Assembly (NCBI RefSeq): GCF_040412425.1
Contig: NC_089749.1
Location: forward strand, 34,334,570 to 34,398,569
Source of the DNA: Macrobrachium rosenbergii
Taxonomy: Eukaryota > Arthropoda > Malacostraca > Decapoda > Palaemonidae
Direction: 5' to 3'
Length of the DNA stretch: 64,000 nucleotides
Position numbers and translations under genes: made by a program. Below, one piece after another: positions 1-11,400 of this stretch (its first letter is position 1; every line of letters starts with the position of its first letter). The notes beneath the pieces were generated by a model that had not been told where the DNA came from, searched no databases, and saw nothing but the letters and a program-made list of their open reading frames with translations.

Positions 1-1530
1 ATTATAACAGGTTTTTTTCCCCTAGTCTGATAGTTAATGGTAAAAAATACTTCATATTTCATGTTTGTTAAATTACGTTTTATATAAAAGTTATAACATC
101 TCAAAAGTCTTTGAAATGTGTTCATTGACAAAAACCTTTGATTAATATCCAAAATGAACAGTTTTCGATCAAGGGAAGGCTTTCTAAGACGTTAATAATC
201 TTTTATACAACAGACGGGATAAAAAATATTCTAACGGCTTACCTATAATATTATGTCAACCTAACAGAAACTTAGAAATATATACTTTGCATCACCAAAC
301 TTACATTTCTTGCACAAAAAAAAATTTTTTCTCTTAGTTCCATTCAAATATGAATGTTATGTGACCCAGCAAAACGGAAGGACGCTTTAGCACACAGCGA
401 AAACGATACCTGAAGACCGAAAGGACATGATAAAACAAGGGTGGAAAGAAATGTCACTATCAATCTTATTTAAAGGAATGTGTGCACTGAGAGAGAGAGA
501 GACAGATAGACAGAGCGGCAGGGAGGGAAATTACTCCCGCTTATAAGACACGTGAATAAATGTATCAGAATCACTGTAAACATAAACGCTTCCTATTCGT
601 TATAGGCACACGTATGAATAAAGTATCATAACATGAAACTTACTATATGCATTACAGAGTGCCCAGTCCAGGAAATCCTAAACTCTAACAGCAGCAACTC
701 TTGCTTTTATCAAAAACTTTGCCTCTTGACCCAAAGCTATATTGCTTATACCTATTCCAATGCTTATATCCTAACACATATCTTATGCGTAACCTATTGC
801 TTATAACTATCCCATATCTTATACCTACCCAGTTGTTATACTTAATCCTCATTGCTCATACCTTTCGAATACCTTGTGTCTGTCCCAGAAGAAATGGCGT
901 CCTTGCATTCAGAATAACAGCTGCTTAGAGCGAAATGCCTAAAATTAGAATCTCACAGGGCTTCCCCAAAGGATTCGTTCACTGAAATTAGCGATGGAAA
1001 TGGCAGCGAGGTATAAAGTTAAAGAGGCAGAACTCATCTGATTGGGAATAGACTAAAACAAAACAAAAATTAAAAGGCAGAAAGCCTTGCACCTGGGGTT
1101 TAGCAGGGACACTGCCAAGAATCTAAGTATCACCTAAGTTTGCCACACAAGTCATAAATAAGTGGTATCCTGCGGGATCAGTGAAATGAAACAAATAAAA
1201 AATTTCTTAATTACAATAAAACGTTTAATGAACATAGGGATGAGAGAGTGAAAAATTAATCAGTAGAGCAAAATGTGAGTTTTGTTTATAGTTTACAAAA
1301 CTGAAGTGTCACATATTTCTCTTTATATTTTCCACACACATATCTATTCAATGCTTTAAAATCAAAACGACTCAGAATCGTTTCATATCATATTTGGATA
1401 TTCAGACCCATATTTTGAGTTAAAAATAATTATAAAGCCCATTATGTAATTTGGTTTAGCAAAATATCTTAATGATAAGTTTTGTTCAAAATAATGAGTT
1501 TTGCATTCCCACATACATTTATATATACAT
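1..1530. other. AT-rich non-coding stretch
   Basis: I see no gene, exon or named repeat here. The sequence is AT-rich, with a short GA run near 490-505 and several TTAT/CTTAT-rich stretches around 700-870. Open frames are short and have no recognisable motif. It could be intergenic or intronic. Confidence 0.6.
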
Positions 1531-1538
1531 ATGTGTGT

Positions 1539-1543
<5 letters not shown>

Positions 1544-1608
<65 letters not shown>

Positions 1609-1642
1609 TTTTATATATATATAATGTATATATATATCCACA
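1544..1642. repeat. (TA)n microsatellite, interrupted
   Basis: A near-perfect (TA)n run to about 1600 is followed by imperfect TATATA/ATAATGTATA sequence. A short CA-rich piece (ACACACAC) sits at its left edge, which is a common way for such arrays to be seeded. Confidence 0.95.
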
Positions 1643-2023
1643 TTCCTGCTGTATCTGCTATGTGGGTACGTGTAAATATTCAAAATAATTATAACAGTAA
1701 TTATCTTACAATAGAGGATTGTGATAGCTTATATTGAAAATTAAAAAACCTATCTGGAAATCGGTATTGAACAACAGCGTCAATTTTGTATGTGTGTTTG
1801 TGTGTTGGAGTTCTTTCGAATAAGCCAGTAAAATGAGACCTCATCAATCCTAAATTATTTTTTTACATGGAGTATCATGGTTGTGAGCGTTAACATGATA
1901 CTTGAAAGTGAATTAGGCAAACGTCACCGACAATATTCCTGAGCTAAAGTAAGATCCCATTCGGGAAATTGATGCAAATTCTGCCTCATACGCATTCCCT
2001 AAAGAAACCTATCTTTTCGATAT

Positions 2024-2028
<5 letters not shown>

Positions 2029-2101
<73 letters not shown>
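2029..2101. repeat. (GA)n microsatellite
   Basis: A perfect GA dinucleotide array of about 36 units. The apparent Arg-Glu protein across it is an artefact of the repeat. Confidence 0.97.
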
Positions 2102-2104
<3 letters not shown>

Positions 2105-2109
2105 GTTGT

Positions 2110-3390
2110 TGCACCGTTTTTGTTTCTTCACTGAAAAATTATATGAAATGAATATTTATGAAATGAATATTTTTCTCAGGCTTTTTTCTTTACATTTTTC
2201 GTATACTTAAAGTCATATTTTGGACCACATACCACAAATTATTAACAACTGTTCCAAAGTAAAAATCTAATGCGGCACATCTATTAATCACCAACCATGG
2301 CAAAAAGGACCAGTTACATGCTCGGCCTGCATTAAATGTACGTGCTTGGTCATTTAAAATGTAATGTGTGGAAATATATCCAAATACGACTCGTCGCACA
2401 ATATCACTACCTAAAATATTCACGAATTTTTAAACAACCGATGATACAATCCTATCATCTGATTACATAACTGAAGACCAGAATATTCCAGACAAACCAT
2501 TTCTCAATATACCTTGTAAAGAAGAAAACTAGTTTCAGAAATGCAGTGAAGAAAAGTGAAAAATTGGGGACGTCTTGAGAGACTACGCAAATCAGCCTAA
2601 CAATGCCTGTTAATCAGAGAAATACAAAGCGCAAAACTGTACTGACAGGGGATATGAAATAAGCACCCCTAATATGTAATCAGCAACCTACTCTGTCTGG
2701 TTTGGGGCCTTGGAAAACTACCCTAAATGGGGTCAGCAGTTTTAGGGGAAATGAAGGAAGCAGGGAAAACCGCAAGCAATTTGGTTGACAGAACTATCAG
2801 TGACCTGAAGATTCCAAGCTTGTTCTATAACTGCATCATATGACAAAACCTATCACAAAATCTTATCTTTTAGAAATGGGCCTAAAACTGTTCTAATAAC
2901 AACAAGAAACCATTCCATCTGACGGACTGATTTAGGCAATCATCAAGGATAACTGTGATTGTGATAAGACAAGAGATCCATTTTACAGTACGTTACGGAA
3001 TAGCCAACATGCTATGCTATACAGGAAGGATATAATATGCATCCCAAGACAAGAGTCTCGGAGTACTAAAGAAGAAACAGTTTATTGCTGCTGCTACTTG
3101 ATAAAAGAGGTACTTCTACAACTACCATATCAAGATGCAGACTTTAAATTTTCCATACAAGCATTCAAAACACACCATTATACTTAAATATATGCTTTCT
3201 GGAGACCATCACACACCATGGAATAATCGAAAGAAACATATTTCTTTCCTTTTAGCAAAATGTAAAACAAGGAAATAGTCTACATAAAACATAACAGAAA
3301 TCAAAGCACGCAAATCTACTTGGAAGCTATCTGAAGGCAATTTTCGCCTTTTAGACTATTAATTAAAACAAAAGGACAAAGTGAACTGAA
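2110..3390. other. Non-coding stretch, possibly intron beside the micro-exon
   Basis: No recognised gene or repeat. There is a 77-codon open frame on the minus strand at 2190-2423, but it has no motif that I recognise and no clear splice context. If the block at 3398-3439 is a real minus-strand exon, this stretch would be downstream intron. Confidence 0.4.
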
Positions 3391-3397
3391 TACCTAC

Positions 3398-3439
3398 CTT
3401 CCAGCCATGGGGGAGATGTCGTCCAAGGTCACCAAGACC
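3398..3439 (-). CDS. Candidate 42-nt internal exon of an unidentified host gene
   Basis: On the minus strand this block follows a pyrimidine-rich tract ending in TCTTCCTCAG and is followed by the donor GTAGGT, so both splice sites fit the consensus. It is 42 nt long, a multiple of three, and GC-rich with C/G-ending codons inside AT-rich surroundings. Two frames are open: one reads GLGDLGRHLPHGWK in phase 0, the other VLVTLDDISPMAG with split end codons. The third frame has a stop. I recognise neither peptide. On the plus strand a short frame starting at an ATG near 3407 also stays open, so orientation is not proven. This is the best sign of a host gene in the window; its other exons would lie in long introns or outside. 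Confidence 0.45.
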
Positions 3440-4375
3440 CTGAGGAAGATAAAACAAAATTAGACGAGTGTTCGTCAACTTATCTAACCAACAGCAAAAG
3501 TTTACGAAGAACATGAAACAATGCATAAAAACTTGTGCGAAATGTAAATCGTCATTGAACTGTACACAAAATATGATGAGGTGTAACTACGATAGTAAAA
3601 TAAGAAATAAATGCAGAAAAACGAATACAGAGAAAAACAGACGGTGTGACATAAGTGCTTACACAAAAGGTGGGATCAGAAATGAGAAAATCGCTTAAAT
3701 ACATTTATACTGTGAATACAGGACAATTATAAAAAGATTTTCATTACCGGCAAGACTATAATCTTTTAGACCAACATGGACTGAAAGTTCAGAAAGCATT
3801 TCTACAAACACAAACATTAACTAAACGTCAGACATCGATAAATCACCGTCACTGACATGATAAAAGTCAGAAAAGAAACTACATGCATGTATGCATACAT
3901 ACATACATACATGCATATGAGTTTGAAATTTTTACTGGGAAAATATGTTTGTGTAGAAATGCATAAAGCATGTTACTTTGGGTCACACCTGAAAATTGGG
4001 ATATTCGGCTGCAGTGTTACTGAAATGGTATCCGGGCAGGGTAATATCACAATTTGTTTTTCTAAACAAATCAAGAAACTCATTTTGGGAAAACTTATTC
4101 CTACCAAGTGAATAACGGCATCCAGCACAGGTGGCTAATCCTCACAGGTACGAAGGCTACAAGGGAGCACAACGTTATACCAAATATGAGGACGAATTTT
4201 AGATTTTTATCATCAAAAATTACTTTTAACAAGATTGTCAATATTTTCCCAATAAAAATACATTTAGCTCTTTAAAGGCGCATACGTTAACAGGGTGGAA
4301 AACTGTACGTACAAATTTCATGAAACTAGAGCAGAATTGGCACCAATATTCACAATTAAGTTGGAATTATCTTCA
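3440..4375. other. Non-coding stretch, possibly upstream intron
   Basis: AT-rich sequence with a short ATAC tetranucleotide run near 3892-3912. I see no exon with convincing splice sites and no named repeat. Confidence 0.4.
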
Positions 4376-4378
4376 ACG

Positions 4379-4379
<1 letters not shown>

Positions 4380-4458
<79 letters not shown>
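4380..4458. repeat. (AT)n microsatellite
   Basis: A long, nearly pure AT array of about 39 units. Two poly-T runs follow, near 4475-4484 and 4511-4532. Confidence 0.97.
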
Positions 4459-4463
<5 letters not shown>

Positions 4464-4489
4464 TGAACAATCGTTTTTTTTTTTTATGC

Positions 4490-5314
4490 TGGTGAGTTGA
4501 CGTCTTGGTGTTTTTTTTTTTTTTTTTTTTTTTATGCTTGAGTTAGCGTCTGTCAGGGTGTTGCAGCGTCAGGAGTCAGCAGTTGGGGAGCAGAAAGTCA
4601 AGTTCAGAGCGGCAGAGAGTCAGAGTCTTGGCAGCAGAGCAGCGGAGAGTATTTGAGGACCAGATGGTTGTCATTTCGACTCTGTCGTGGTCGTCCGATG
4701 TTGGAGAAGGATGTCAGTACTGTTCCTTTATACTGCTTGATTATGTATTTGTTGTAATCGTTATTTTACGGCTTTTTATTTGTATTATGTTTTGTGCTGC
4801 TTGTTTTTTTCAATATTTATGCTGCCTGTTTATTTATGCAATTAGTTTTGCTACCTGAGTATTGTTTATTACAATGCTTTTGAATTGTTATTAATTTGTT
4901 TTTGTAATATTTATTGATTTGGTTTTTACATGTGTATTTTACTGACTCTGTTTAATGCCCATTGTGCTGGTTATTTGTAATGTTTGTTGAGCTGCTAAAG
5001 CTTATGATGTTTCTGGTAATTTTTGATGTTCATTTATGTACTAACCCCTATTTTACTTTGATTGTTGATTTCGCTGTTAAGTGTTTGATTCATTTGTAGT
5101 AATGATCATTTAAGTTTTTATTCTAAATTGAACCTGACTCACTTGTAAATATGTATACAATTTATTGTAAATAAATTAGTTTGTCACTTTTTTATTTTGT
5201 TCTGCTCCTTCCTCCTTTGTTTGTCATCTTTGTCATCTCTCGTCAGTCATTACAGCCCAATAGCTTGTTCTTGTTTCGAACCTGTTGATCTCGAAGTAAC
5301 GAGATCGTTACATA

Positions 5315-5320
<6 letters not shown>
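4490..5320 (+). other. GC-mixed block with polyadenylation signal; possible solo LTR or transcribed repeat
   Basis: After the poly-T the composition changes. A G/C-rich stretch with repeated CAGAG/GTCAG words (about 4555-4720) is followed by T-rich sequence, then AATAAA at 5170-5175 and a T/C-rich tail rich in TTTGTCATC. This order resembles the U3-R-U5 layout of a solo LTR, or the end of a transcribed repeat. I could not find matching target-site duplications, so the call is tentative. Confidence 0.25.
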
Positions 5321-5324
<4 letters not shown>

Positions 5325-5379
<55 letters not shown>

Positions 5380-5880
5380 TATATGTATGTATGTATATTT
5401 ATATGTATATATATGTATATGTATGTATGTATGTGTATATGTATATATGTATGTGTATATATATACATATGTATATATATGTATATGTGTATATTTATAT
5501 ATATGTATATATGTATACGTATATGTATATGTATATATATGTATATGTATGTGCATATGTATATATATATGTATACTGGTATGTATATATATATGTATAT
5601 GTATATAAGTATATGTATATATATATGTATATGAATATATATATGTATACGTATATATGTATATACATGTATATGTATCTGTATATGCATATATAATTTA
5701 TGTATATATAAATATATGTATATATAAATATATGTATATATAAATATATGTATATATAAATATATGTATATATAAATATATGTATATGTATATATATGTA
5801 TGCTTATGCATATATATGTAGATGTATGTATATGTGTATATGTGTGTATATATGTATATATGTGTATATATAGGTATATG
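5325..5880. repeat. Compound TA / TATG simple-repeat tract with 16-bp tandem units
   Basis: A pure (AT)n run gives way to about 500 bp of imperfect ATGTATAT-type sequence. Between about 5697 and 5785 a 16-bp unit (ATGTATATATAAATAT) repeats about five to six times almost exactly. All long Tyr/Ile/Met open frames here on both strands come from the repeat. It forms the left flank of the Tc1-like transposon. Confidence 0.95.
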
Positions 5881-6221
5881 TACAGTCACTCAAAAACGTT
5901 TTGCAACATGTTCCAGAAGTTTTCGTTCACCTAACAGTAATTTGTTCTTTTGATATTTACAAGGAAATGTAATTTTCTTATTCGATTTTCGTTATTAATC
6001 CTACGGTTAACAATATAAAAAAGAATGGTGAGTGAAAAATTCATATTACGAAAATTGACGAAACATTTTGAAAAATTTCACTTCAGATGATTGGGCAAAA
6101 GAGTCAAAGAAGAAACTATATTTCGAATCCTGATAAAAGCTTATTGACTAATAAAATAATATTGAATAACCATCAATGAAATTATATATAAATAAAGAAA
6201 GAAAGAATTCAACCATTATCG

Positions 6222-6840
6222 TTGTCAAAAACAAAAAAGAAAAAATCTCATAACGTCGTATGTTATCGTGTGACTCCACATTCGGGCAGGAAAAGCTTAA
6301 ACTGTCTTGTCACTTGCACCGATAAGATGGGCAACAGACTAAGCCGCACCACAATCATTAGCTTGCATAAGACTAATGTTTCTATCGTAGATATTGCTCG
6401 GCAGCTTAGCGTAAATAAAACAACCATGTATAGAGGGATACAACAACAGAGAGAACGAGGAAACATGATAAATTCATTGTAAAAACTGGAGGACAACCCC
6501 ATTGTTGCACTACTGTTAAGGATCATCATCGGATGATCACTGAAGGAGCTCCGCCTAACTCCCTGACAACCGATGTTGCTATAAAGAGAGAACATCATGC
6601 TCTCCCTTCAAGTTTCTGCTCAAACCATCCGTAACAGGCTACAAGAGACCAAGATATTATTTCATCATACTCCTGCCAAGAAACACTTCATATCAGCGAA
6701 ACACAAAGAATCGAGGCTAGGATTTGCGTTATAATATAATCCAGTGGACGATGATTTCTGTACGAGTCATCTTTTGCGATAAAGAGGAGACATTCTCCAC
6801 TGATGAGCATGGTAGCCTTCTTCACTCCTGGCATTTAGCA
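6222..6840 (+). pseudogene. Tc1-like transposase, broken
   Basis: Tc1 transposases bind the inverted repeats through an N-terminal helix-turn-helix and cut DNA with a DD(34)E site. An 86-codon frame at 6222-6482 holds the helix-turn-helix region (LSVNKTTMYRGIQ near its C-terminus). It ends in a stop, then similarity continues in other frames: a second DNA-binding part with QTIRNRLQE-like sequence near 6620-6650, and the first catalytic Asp in the context IFCDKEETFSTDEHG near 6769-6815. The second Asp and the Glu of the triad are not found; recognisable sequence stops near 6840. Several frameshifts and stops separate the parts, so the protein is dead. Confidence 0.8.
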
Positions 6841-7007
6841 TTAAATAAATTAATGTTGAACTTCTAGCTAATTTTAATTCTTTAGAAACTTAGATAATAA
6901 GAAATAAAAAATAGGCATTATATATTCAGTTAACTTCATAAGAGGCATCAAAATGATAGGCATAAGTAGCAGTTAAAGAAATGAGAAATTACACATGATA
7001 ACGGCAT

Positions 7008-7108
<101 letters not shown>

Positions 7109-7622
7109 GTGTGTGCGATTATATTCTATGTATTACAAAAAGACGTGAAATCTGTTAGTCTAGTTCAGTATATTTTATATCAAGTTTTACTAGTTCACAA
7201 TATACATAGGATTAGTCATTCAAAAATTCAATTAATGATAATGTGAAGCAAATCTTTACAAAAGTCGTATTTGTTGATGTTAATAAGACTAACAGTTCAA
7301 CTTGTAACAGTCGTAGGCCTATGTCTACCAAGTTCACACATATGAAGGAGATAAAACAACGATAGTGATGGCAGTTGGAGATGGAAATATTAAAACATAA
7401 GAACAGCGATGACCTCTGAAGTATTATAGTAACATCCTTAATTCAGTAAAATATGACAACAGTAAGCAGTGTCATAAAAAGCCCTGTTTAAGGGAAACTG
7501 CAGGTAATTTCTCGGACCCACCACTAGTGTTCAGTTGATTCACGCGCTTACAACTGAGTTAGCCAAATAGCGCCAGATGTCGCTATTATAAGCTGTTGTT
7601 GCAAAACTTTTTGAGTGATTTA

Positions 7623-8144
7623 CATATAGTATGTATATGTATATGCATATATACGTATTATTGAGTGTATATATTGTATACATATGTATATATGTATACT
7701 GTATATATGCATATATATGTATATATATGCATATATGTATACATATAATGTATATAATCAGTAAGCTACAAACGTCTTTTAATACCCAATTCGCTCTGCC
7801 TCAGAAATAATATATTTTCATATAGGCTATGTTATGAAGGGAATTTTTAGTTAACAAGTTCGTCGTCCGAACTTATTATCAACTAAAAATTCCCTTCGGT
7901 AACATATAGAAAATATATTATTTCCGAGGTAGAGCGAACTGATATTATATATAGCTGTATTTTATATGAATCACGGTGATGTGATAAAAAGTCATATAAT
8001 GTATATATATTATATATATATATGCATATATATAATATATATGTATATATTTTATATGTATACATATATGTATATGTATATATATATAATTTCATATTTA
8101 TAGTTATATCCAATGTATATATATATATATATATATAAATAATA

Positions 8145-8198
<54 letters not shown>

Positions 8199-8340
8199 AT
8201 TATATATATATATAATGTAAATATTTTAGTGTATCAACATATGTTCGTATATATATATGTATATATATATGTATATATATGTATATATATGTATATATAT
8301 GTATAAATATATGTATATATATGTATAAATATATATATGT
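7623..8340. repeat. TA-rich simple repeats enclosing a foldback repeat
   Basis: Imperfect ATGTATAT-type repeats flank a non-simple core. The core (7789-7941) is an inverted repeat of about 60-65 bp arms, and its centre at about 7856-7874 is itself a short palindrome (AAGTTCG...CGAACTT). After it comes the block containing ATCACGGTGATGTGAT (about 7968-7990), which I recognise from memory as common in decapod repeats. Tyr-rich frames here are artefacts. Confidence 0.8.
7789..7941. repeat. Foldback (inverted) repeat of about 150 bp
   Basis: The left arm starts ATTCGCTCTGCCTC and the right arm ends GAGGTAGAGCGAACT. The interior GGGAATTTTTAGTT pairs with AACTAAAAATTCCC. The arms show only scattered mismatches and one small length difference, and the centre is palindromic. 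RNA or single-stranded DNA of this segment would fold into a long hairpin. Confidence 0.85.
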
Positions 8341-8345
8341 ATATG

Positions 8346-8808
8346 GAGCCTCGATATTTCAGTCGGTAGAAACAGCAGACAACGGACTTCATAAATAAGT
8401 CTGTGTCGCGGTTCAAATCAAAAGCCGGCCAGTCAGAGGGCGGACACTTTGCTATCCATGTAGACACCCCGGGATTATGTATGTAATCAACGGATAGGCT
8501 TATAGCAAATGGGTGTACAGACTAATACACACACAAAACAAAGCCACTCCAACATCTTCTAAAAACATAACAGATACACGTCTCGAACTGTCGGCCCAAA
8601 CCACTACGTCTCCTTGCTGCTAGGGGAAAGGGAGTTGGAGATTTGGCACGATACATATACACATGTGCTAGTCTAAGCGATGTCAGGCGGGGCAGCCGAT
8701 ATACGCCCACCCCAATGCCAAATCAAAGTCCTTCAAAAGAAGGCATCATGCTTACCCCATTGGAAAAAATGGGAAAAGCACATTAAACGAAGAAGAAGAA
8801 GAAATATG
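8346..8808 (+). mobile_element. tRNA-derived SINE with (GAA)n tail
   Basis: The 5' end resembles a tRNA gene. A box-A-like TATTTCAGTCGG lies at 8355-8366 and a box-B-like GGTTCAAATCA at 8410-8420, the spacing of an internal RNA polymerase III promoter. An unrelated body of about 350 bp follows and ends in GAAAAGCACATTAAAC plus five GAA units (8789-8803). The sequence ATATG precedes the element (8341-8345) and follows the tail (8804-8808), a possible target duplication, though it lies in AT-repeat flanks. SINEs move using LINE enzymes. The same tail sequence recurs at about 9907-9935. Confidence 0.75.
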
Positions 8809-8879
8809 TATATGTATATATATACAGTACATGTATATATGTATGTATGTATATATATACATACATACATATATATACA

Positions 8880-8967
<88 letters not shown>

Positions 8968-8985
8968 ATATAAATATATATAGGT
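8809..8985. repeat. (TA)n microsatellite with ATAC/GTAT border
   Basis: ATGT/ATAC-type repeats grade into a pure TA run (about 8883-8954) and then an imperfect tract. It directly follows the SINE tail. Confidence 0.95.
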
Positions 8986-9040
8986 TAAAGGACATTATTA
9001 TTCCTTTTATATATATTGTTGTATACGTTTAGGACTAAAG

Positions 9041-9917
9041 TCCCATTTTCAAGCTATAAAAATAGAAGTTAAAAGTTAAAATAAAATATGTAAAATTAAA
9101 TTTAAAAAAATATGTATAAATATATACAAATAATATAAAAGTAAAGTACAAATATATATGTAGGAGTACCTCGATAAGGTGCTCGGAAGGCAGAGTGACG
9201 GACTCGCCGGGTTTCATAAACTCACGAGAGATACAGAGGTGTTGAGAAGACTGGGTGTTCAAATCCAGTGTTTCCAAGATTGCCAAATAGTCAGAGTTTG
9301 GCCTATAATTTTAAAATCTTTGTAGTTTATGTCATATTTGCCATGTTCTCGGATACATGAAAATTCAGGATTAGTCAATTTGACGCCTGTTCGATAGCTA
9401 ATCAATGAGATAGATCTCTGTTTAAACATAAGGAGAAAGATCCACTAAATCAGGAGTGTATATTTATTTAATTGCCCTAGACAAACAAAGTACGTCGGCT
9501 CCACGGATCTTCTCAAAAAACTCTCATCGAAGCGTTAGCTATCGAACAGGCGTCAAATTGACTAATCCTGAATTTTCGAACATGCAAAGAAATGCAAACC
9601 ATAAACTACAAAGATTTTAAAATTGCTGCTAACGAACAATATTTAGCAATCTTGGAAACACTCTTTATTAAACAACTAGTTCCACAGTTAAACACCCAGT
9701 CTTACAACACCTGTGCTCTCTCGTGAGTTTAAGTCGAGAAGCTGAATGTCAGAATAGTCACTCGGTCAGCCTTCAGCACCTTATGGTAGGCTCCTCCCTA
9801 TCCTTTGTACTTTACTTTTATATTATTTGTATAAATCAAAGTTTTTTTTTTTATTTAATTTTTAGCCCGAGTTTTTATTTAACTTTTAACTTCCATTTTT
9901 ATAGCTTGAAAATGGGA
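9041..9917. mobile_element. Foldback element of about 0.88 kb, tRNA-related
   Basis: Segments in the left half recur in reverse complement and reverse order in the right half: TCCCATTTTCAAGCTAT at 9041 against ATAGCTTGAAAATGGGA at 9901; the block with GACTGGGTGTTCAAATCC near 9250-9267 against its complement near 9695; and AGGATTAGTCAATTTGACGC at 9369 against its complement near 9555-9575. The arms are about 370-390 bp with indels around a loop near 9410-9535. The sequence GTGTTCAAATCC looks like a polymerase III box B, so the arm may derive from a tRNA-related SINE. No protein coding is visible. Confidence 0.75.
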
Positions 9918-9973
9918 AAAAGCACATTAAAAGGAATAAGGAAGAACAATATATAGAACCTCTCAATCCTCAC

Positions 9974-10016
<43 letters not shown>

Positions 10017-10018
10017 TC

Positions 10019-10107
<89 letters not shown>
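9974..10107. repeat. (TA)n microsatellites
   Basis: Two TA runs (about 9978-10008 and 10026-10106) are separated by GTATATATTCATATATA. Confidence 0.95.
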
Positions 10108-10108
<1 letters not shown>

Positions 10109-10109
10109 G

Positions 10110-10360
10110 TCTAAAGTTGTTTGATGGCGTGATGCCCTTTTACTCTAGCATATTTCTTGTTTAATTGTTGATACCTCACACTTGTTTTGATAAACTTAGT
10201 TTGATTTTTCACATGATTAATGAGCTTTTTAAGGGATCACTGTTATCTCTATAATACTCAGTCGTAATTCTTACTGTTATGAGAGCTCAAGTATTTGGCT
10301 CAAGTGAGGTAAATTTTTTAATTTTGTGATTAGTTGTGTAATAACCAGGCACTTGGGACT
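10110..10360 (-). repeat. Dispersed repeat, segment X (inverted relative to its neighbour)
   Basis: The reverse complement of this block aligns with plus-strand 47280-47480; shared words include CACCTGGTTATTACACAA-like sequence and a TTACCTCACnnnGACC-like stretch. In the 47-kb copy the equivalent piece has the same orientation as segment Y, while here it is reversed and separated from Y by an (AT)n array. Function unknown; probably non-coding parts of one LTR- or Penelope-type element. Confidence 0.6.
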
Positions 10361-10367
10361 CATCATG

Positions 10368-10371
<4 letters not shown>

Positions 10372-10452
<81 letters not shown>
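10372..10452. repeat. (AT)n microsatellite
   Basis: A pure AT array of about 40 units at the boundary between repeat segments X and Y. Confidence 0.96.
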
Positions 10453-10457
<5 letters not shown>

Positions 10458-10552
10458 CTGTTTATACATTATACTGTCTTGGCAACTCACTTCAGCAAAA
10501 CTAAAGGAACAAAACATGTTTATCACTCTGCCTTATGCACACAATTAATCCT

Positions 10553-11400
10553 ATTCACTGGTGGTCAATAAATGAAACACTGTTTTCTAAAAATTTTAAA
10601 TACAAAAATGAATTTTTAAATTAGAAATTTATAATTAGAATTCACAGTCTGAAAAATTTACTATTACTTGAAAACAACACAAAAATTTAATTACCTCATG
10701 AGTTAAATTATTAAACAAAACTAAATCACAAAACTTTAATTTATCAAGAAATTAAATTAGTCAAGCAAAATTTAAACTATCAAGAATTACTCAAGATTTG
10801 AAAAGAAAATCTTAATAAATGAAAATTAAATCAAGTACACAATGTTAAATTATGAAGAAATACTTAAAATGCTAATTAAATAAATGTTAAATAGTCCCAA
10901 AATATAAAATTTGAAAAAAATAACGAGATTGTAAACACAAGAACACACAAAAATACACTGAGGATTTATCAATAATAATTTCACTAAGGCAAAATTTCCC
11001 TAATATATTTTATTATACCATGGTAATACTAAGTAAAATTCACTTTACCTTACACATGCTTGTGAAAACCTTTGTAAAATCACTTGCAGCTGCTTTAGAT
11101 TCACAAAACACACCTTTTTATATGGCGCCCTTACTAATTTTCCTAACGACAGATCTCAAAAGCTAAGGTTAACACTAGTGCCCACACTAACACTTTACGT
11201 TAATAATTACTCTATTTTGAAGAAAGAGAGAAAGAGAGAGAGAGGGAACCAAACTGATTGGTTTCAAAAATCAGAAGGAGCAAATTTTGGATTCCAGTAT
11301 GAAATGAAATTATGACGTCATAAGGGATTTTGGGTACGAGACACAAGAGAAAGTTCTTGAAGGAAGCAATACGTTTTGAACTGCAGCCTTACTAAACATG
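10553..11400 (-). repeat. Dispersed LTR-like repeat, segment Y
   Basis: Starts ACTGGTGGTCAATAAATGAAAC on the plus strand and aligns, with many differences, to 47590-48540. Read on the minus strand it contains a TATA-box-like GCCATATAAAAAGG (about 11116-11130). It ends at a GACCACCAGT-like border, which would suit an LTR followed by a primer-binding site. Very AT-rich; no coding. A short GA-rich patch lies at 11224-11246. The LTR reading is an inference from composition and the TATA box. Confidence 0.5.

Noticed and set aside
1969..2151. Arg-Glu repeat protein, and similar Ser-Leu or Arg-Glu frames at 48386-48739, 50208-50438 and 62119-62445
   Set aside because: Pure GA or TC microsatellites give these on either strand.
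5197..5889. Long Tyr/Ile/Met-rich open frames on both strands
   Set aside because: They are translations of TATG/TA simple repeats, open in several frames at once, without codon structure.
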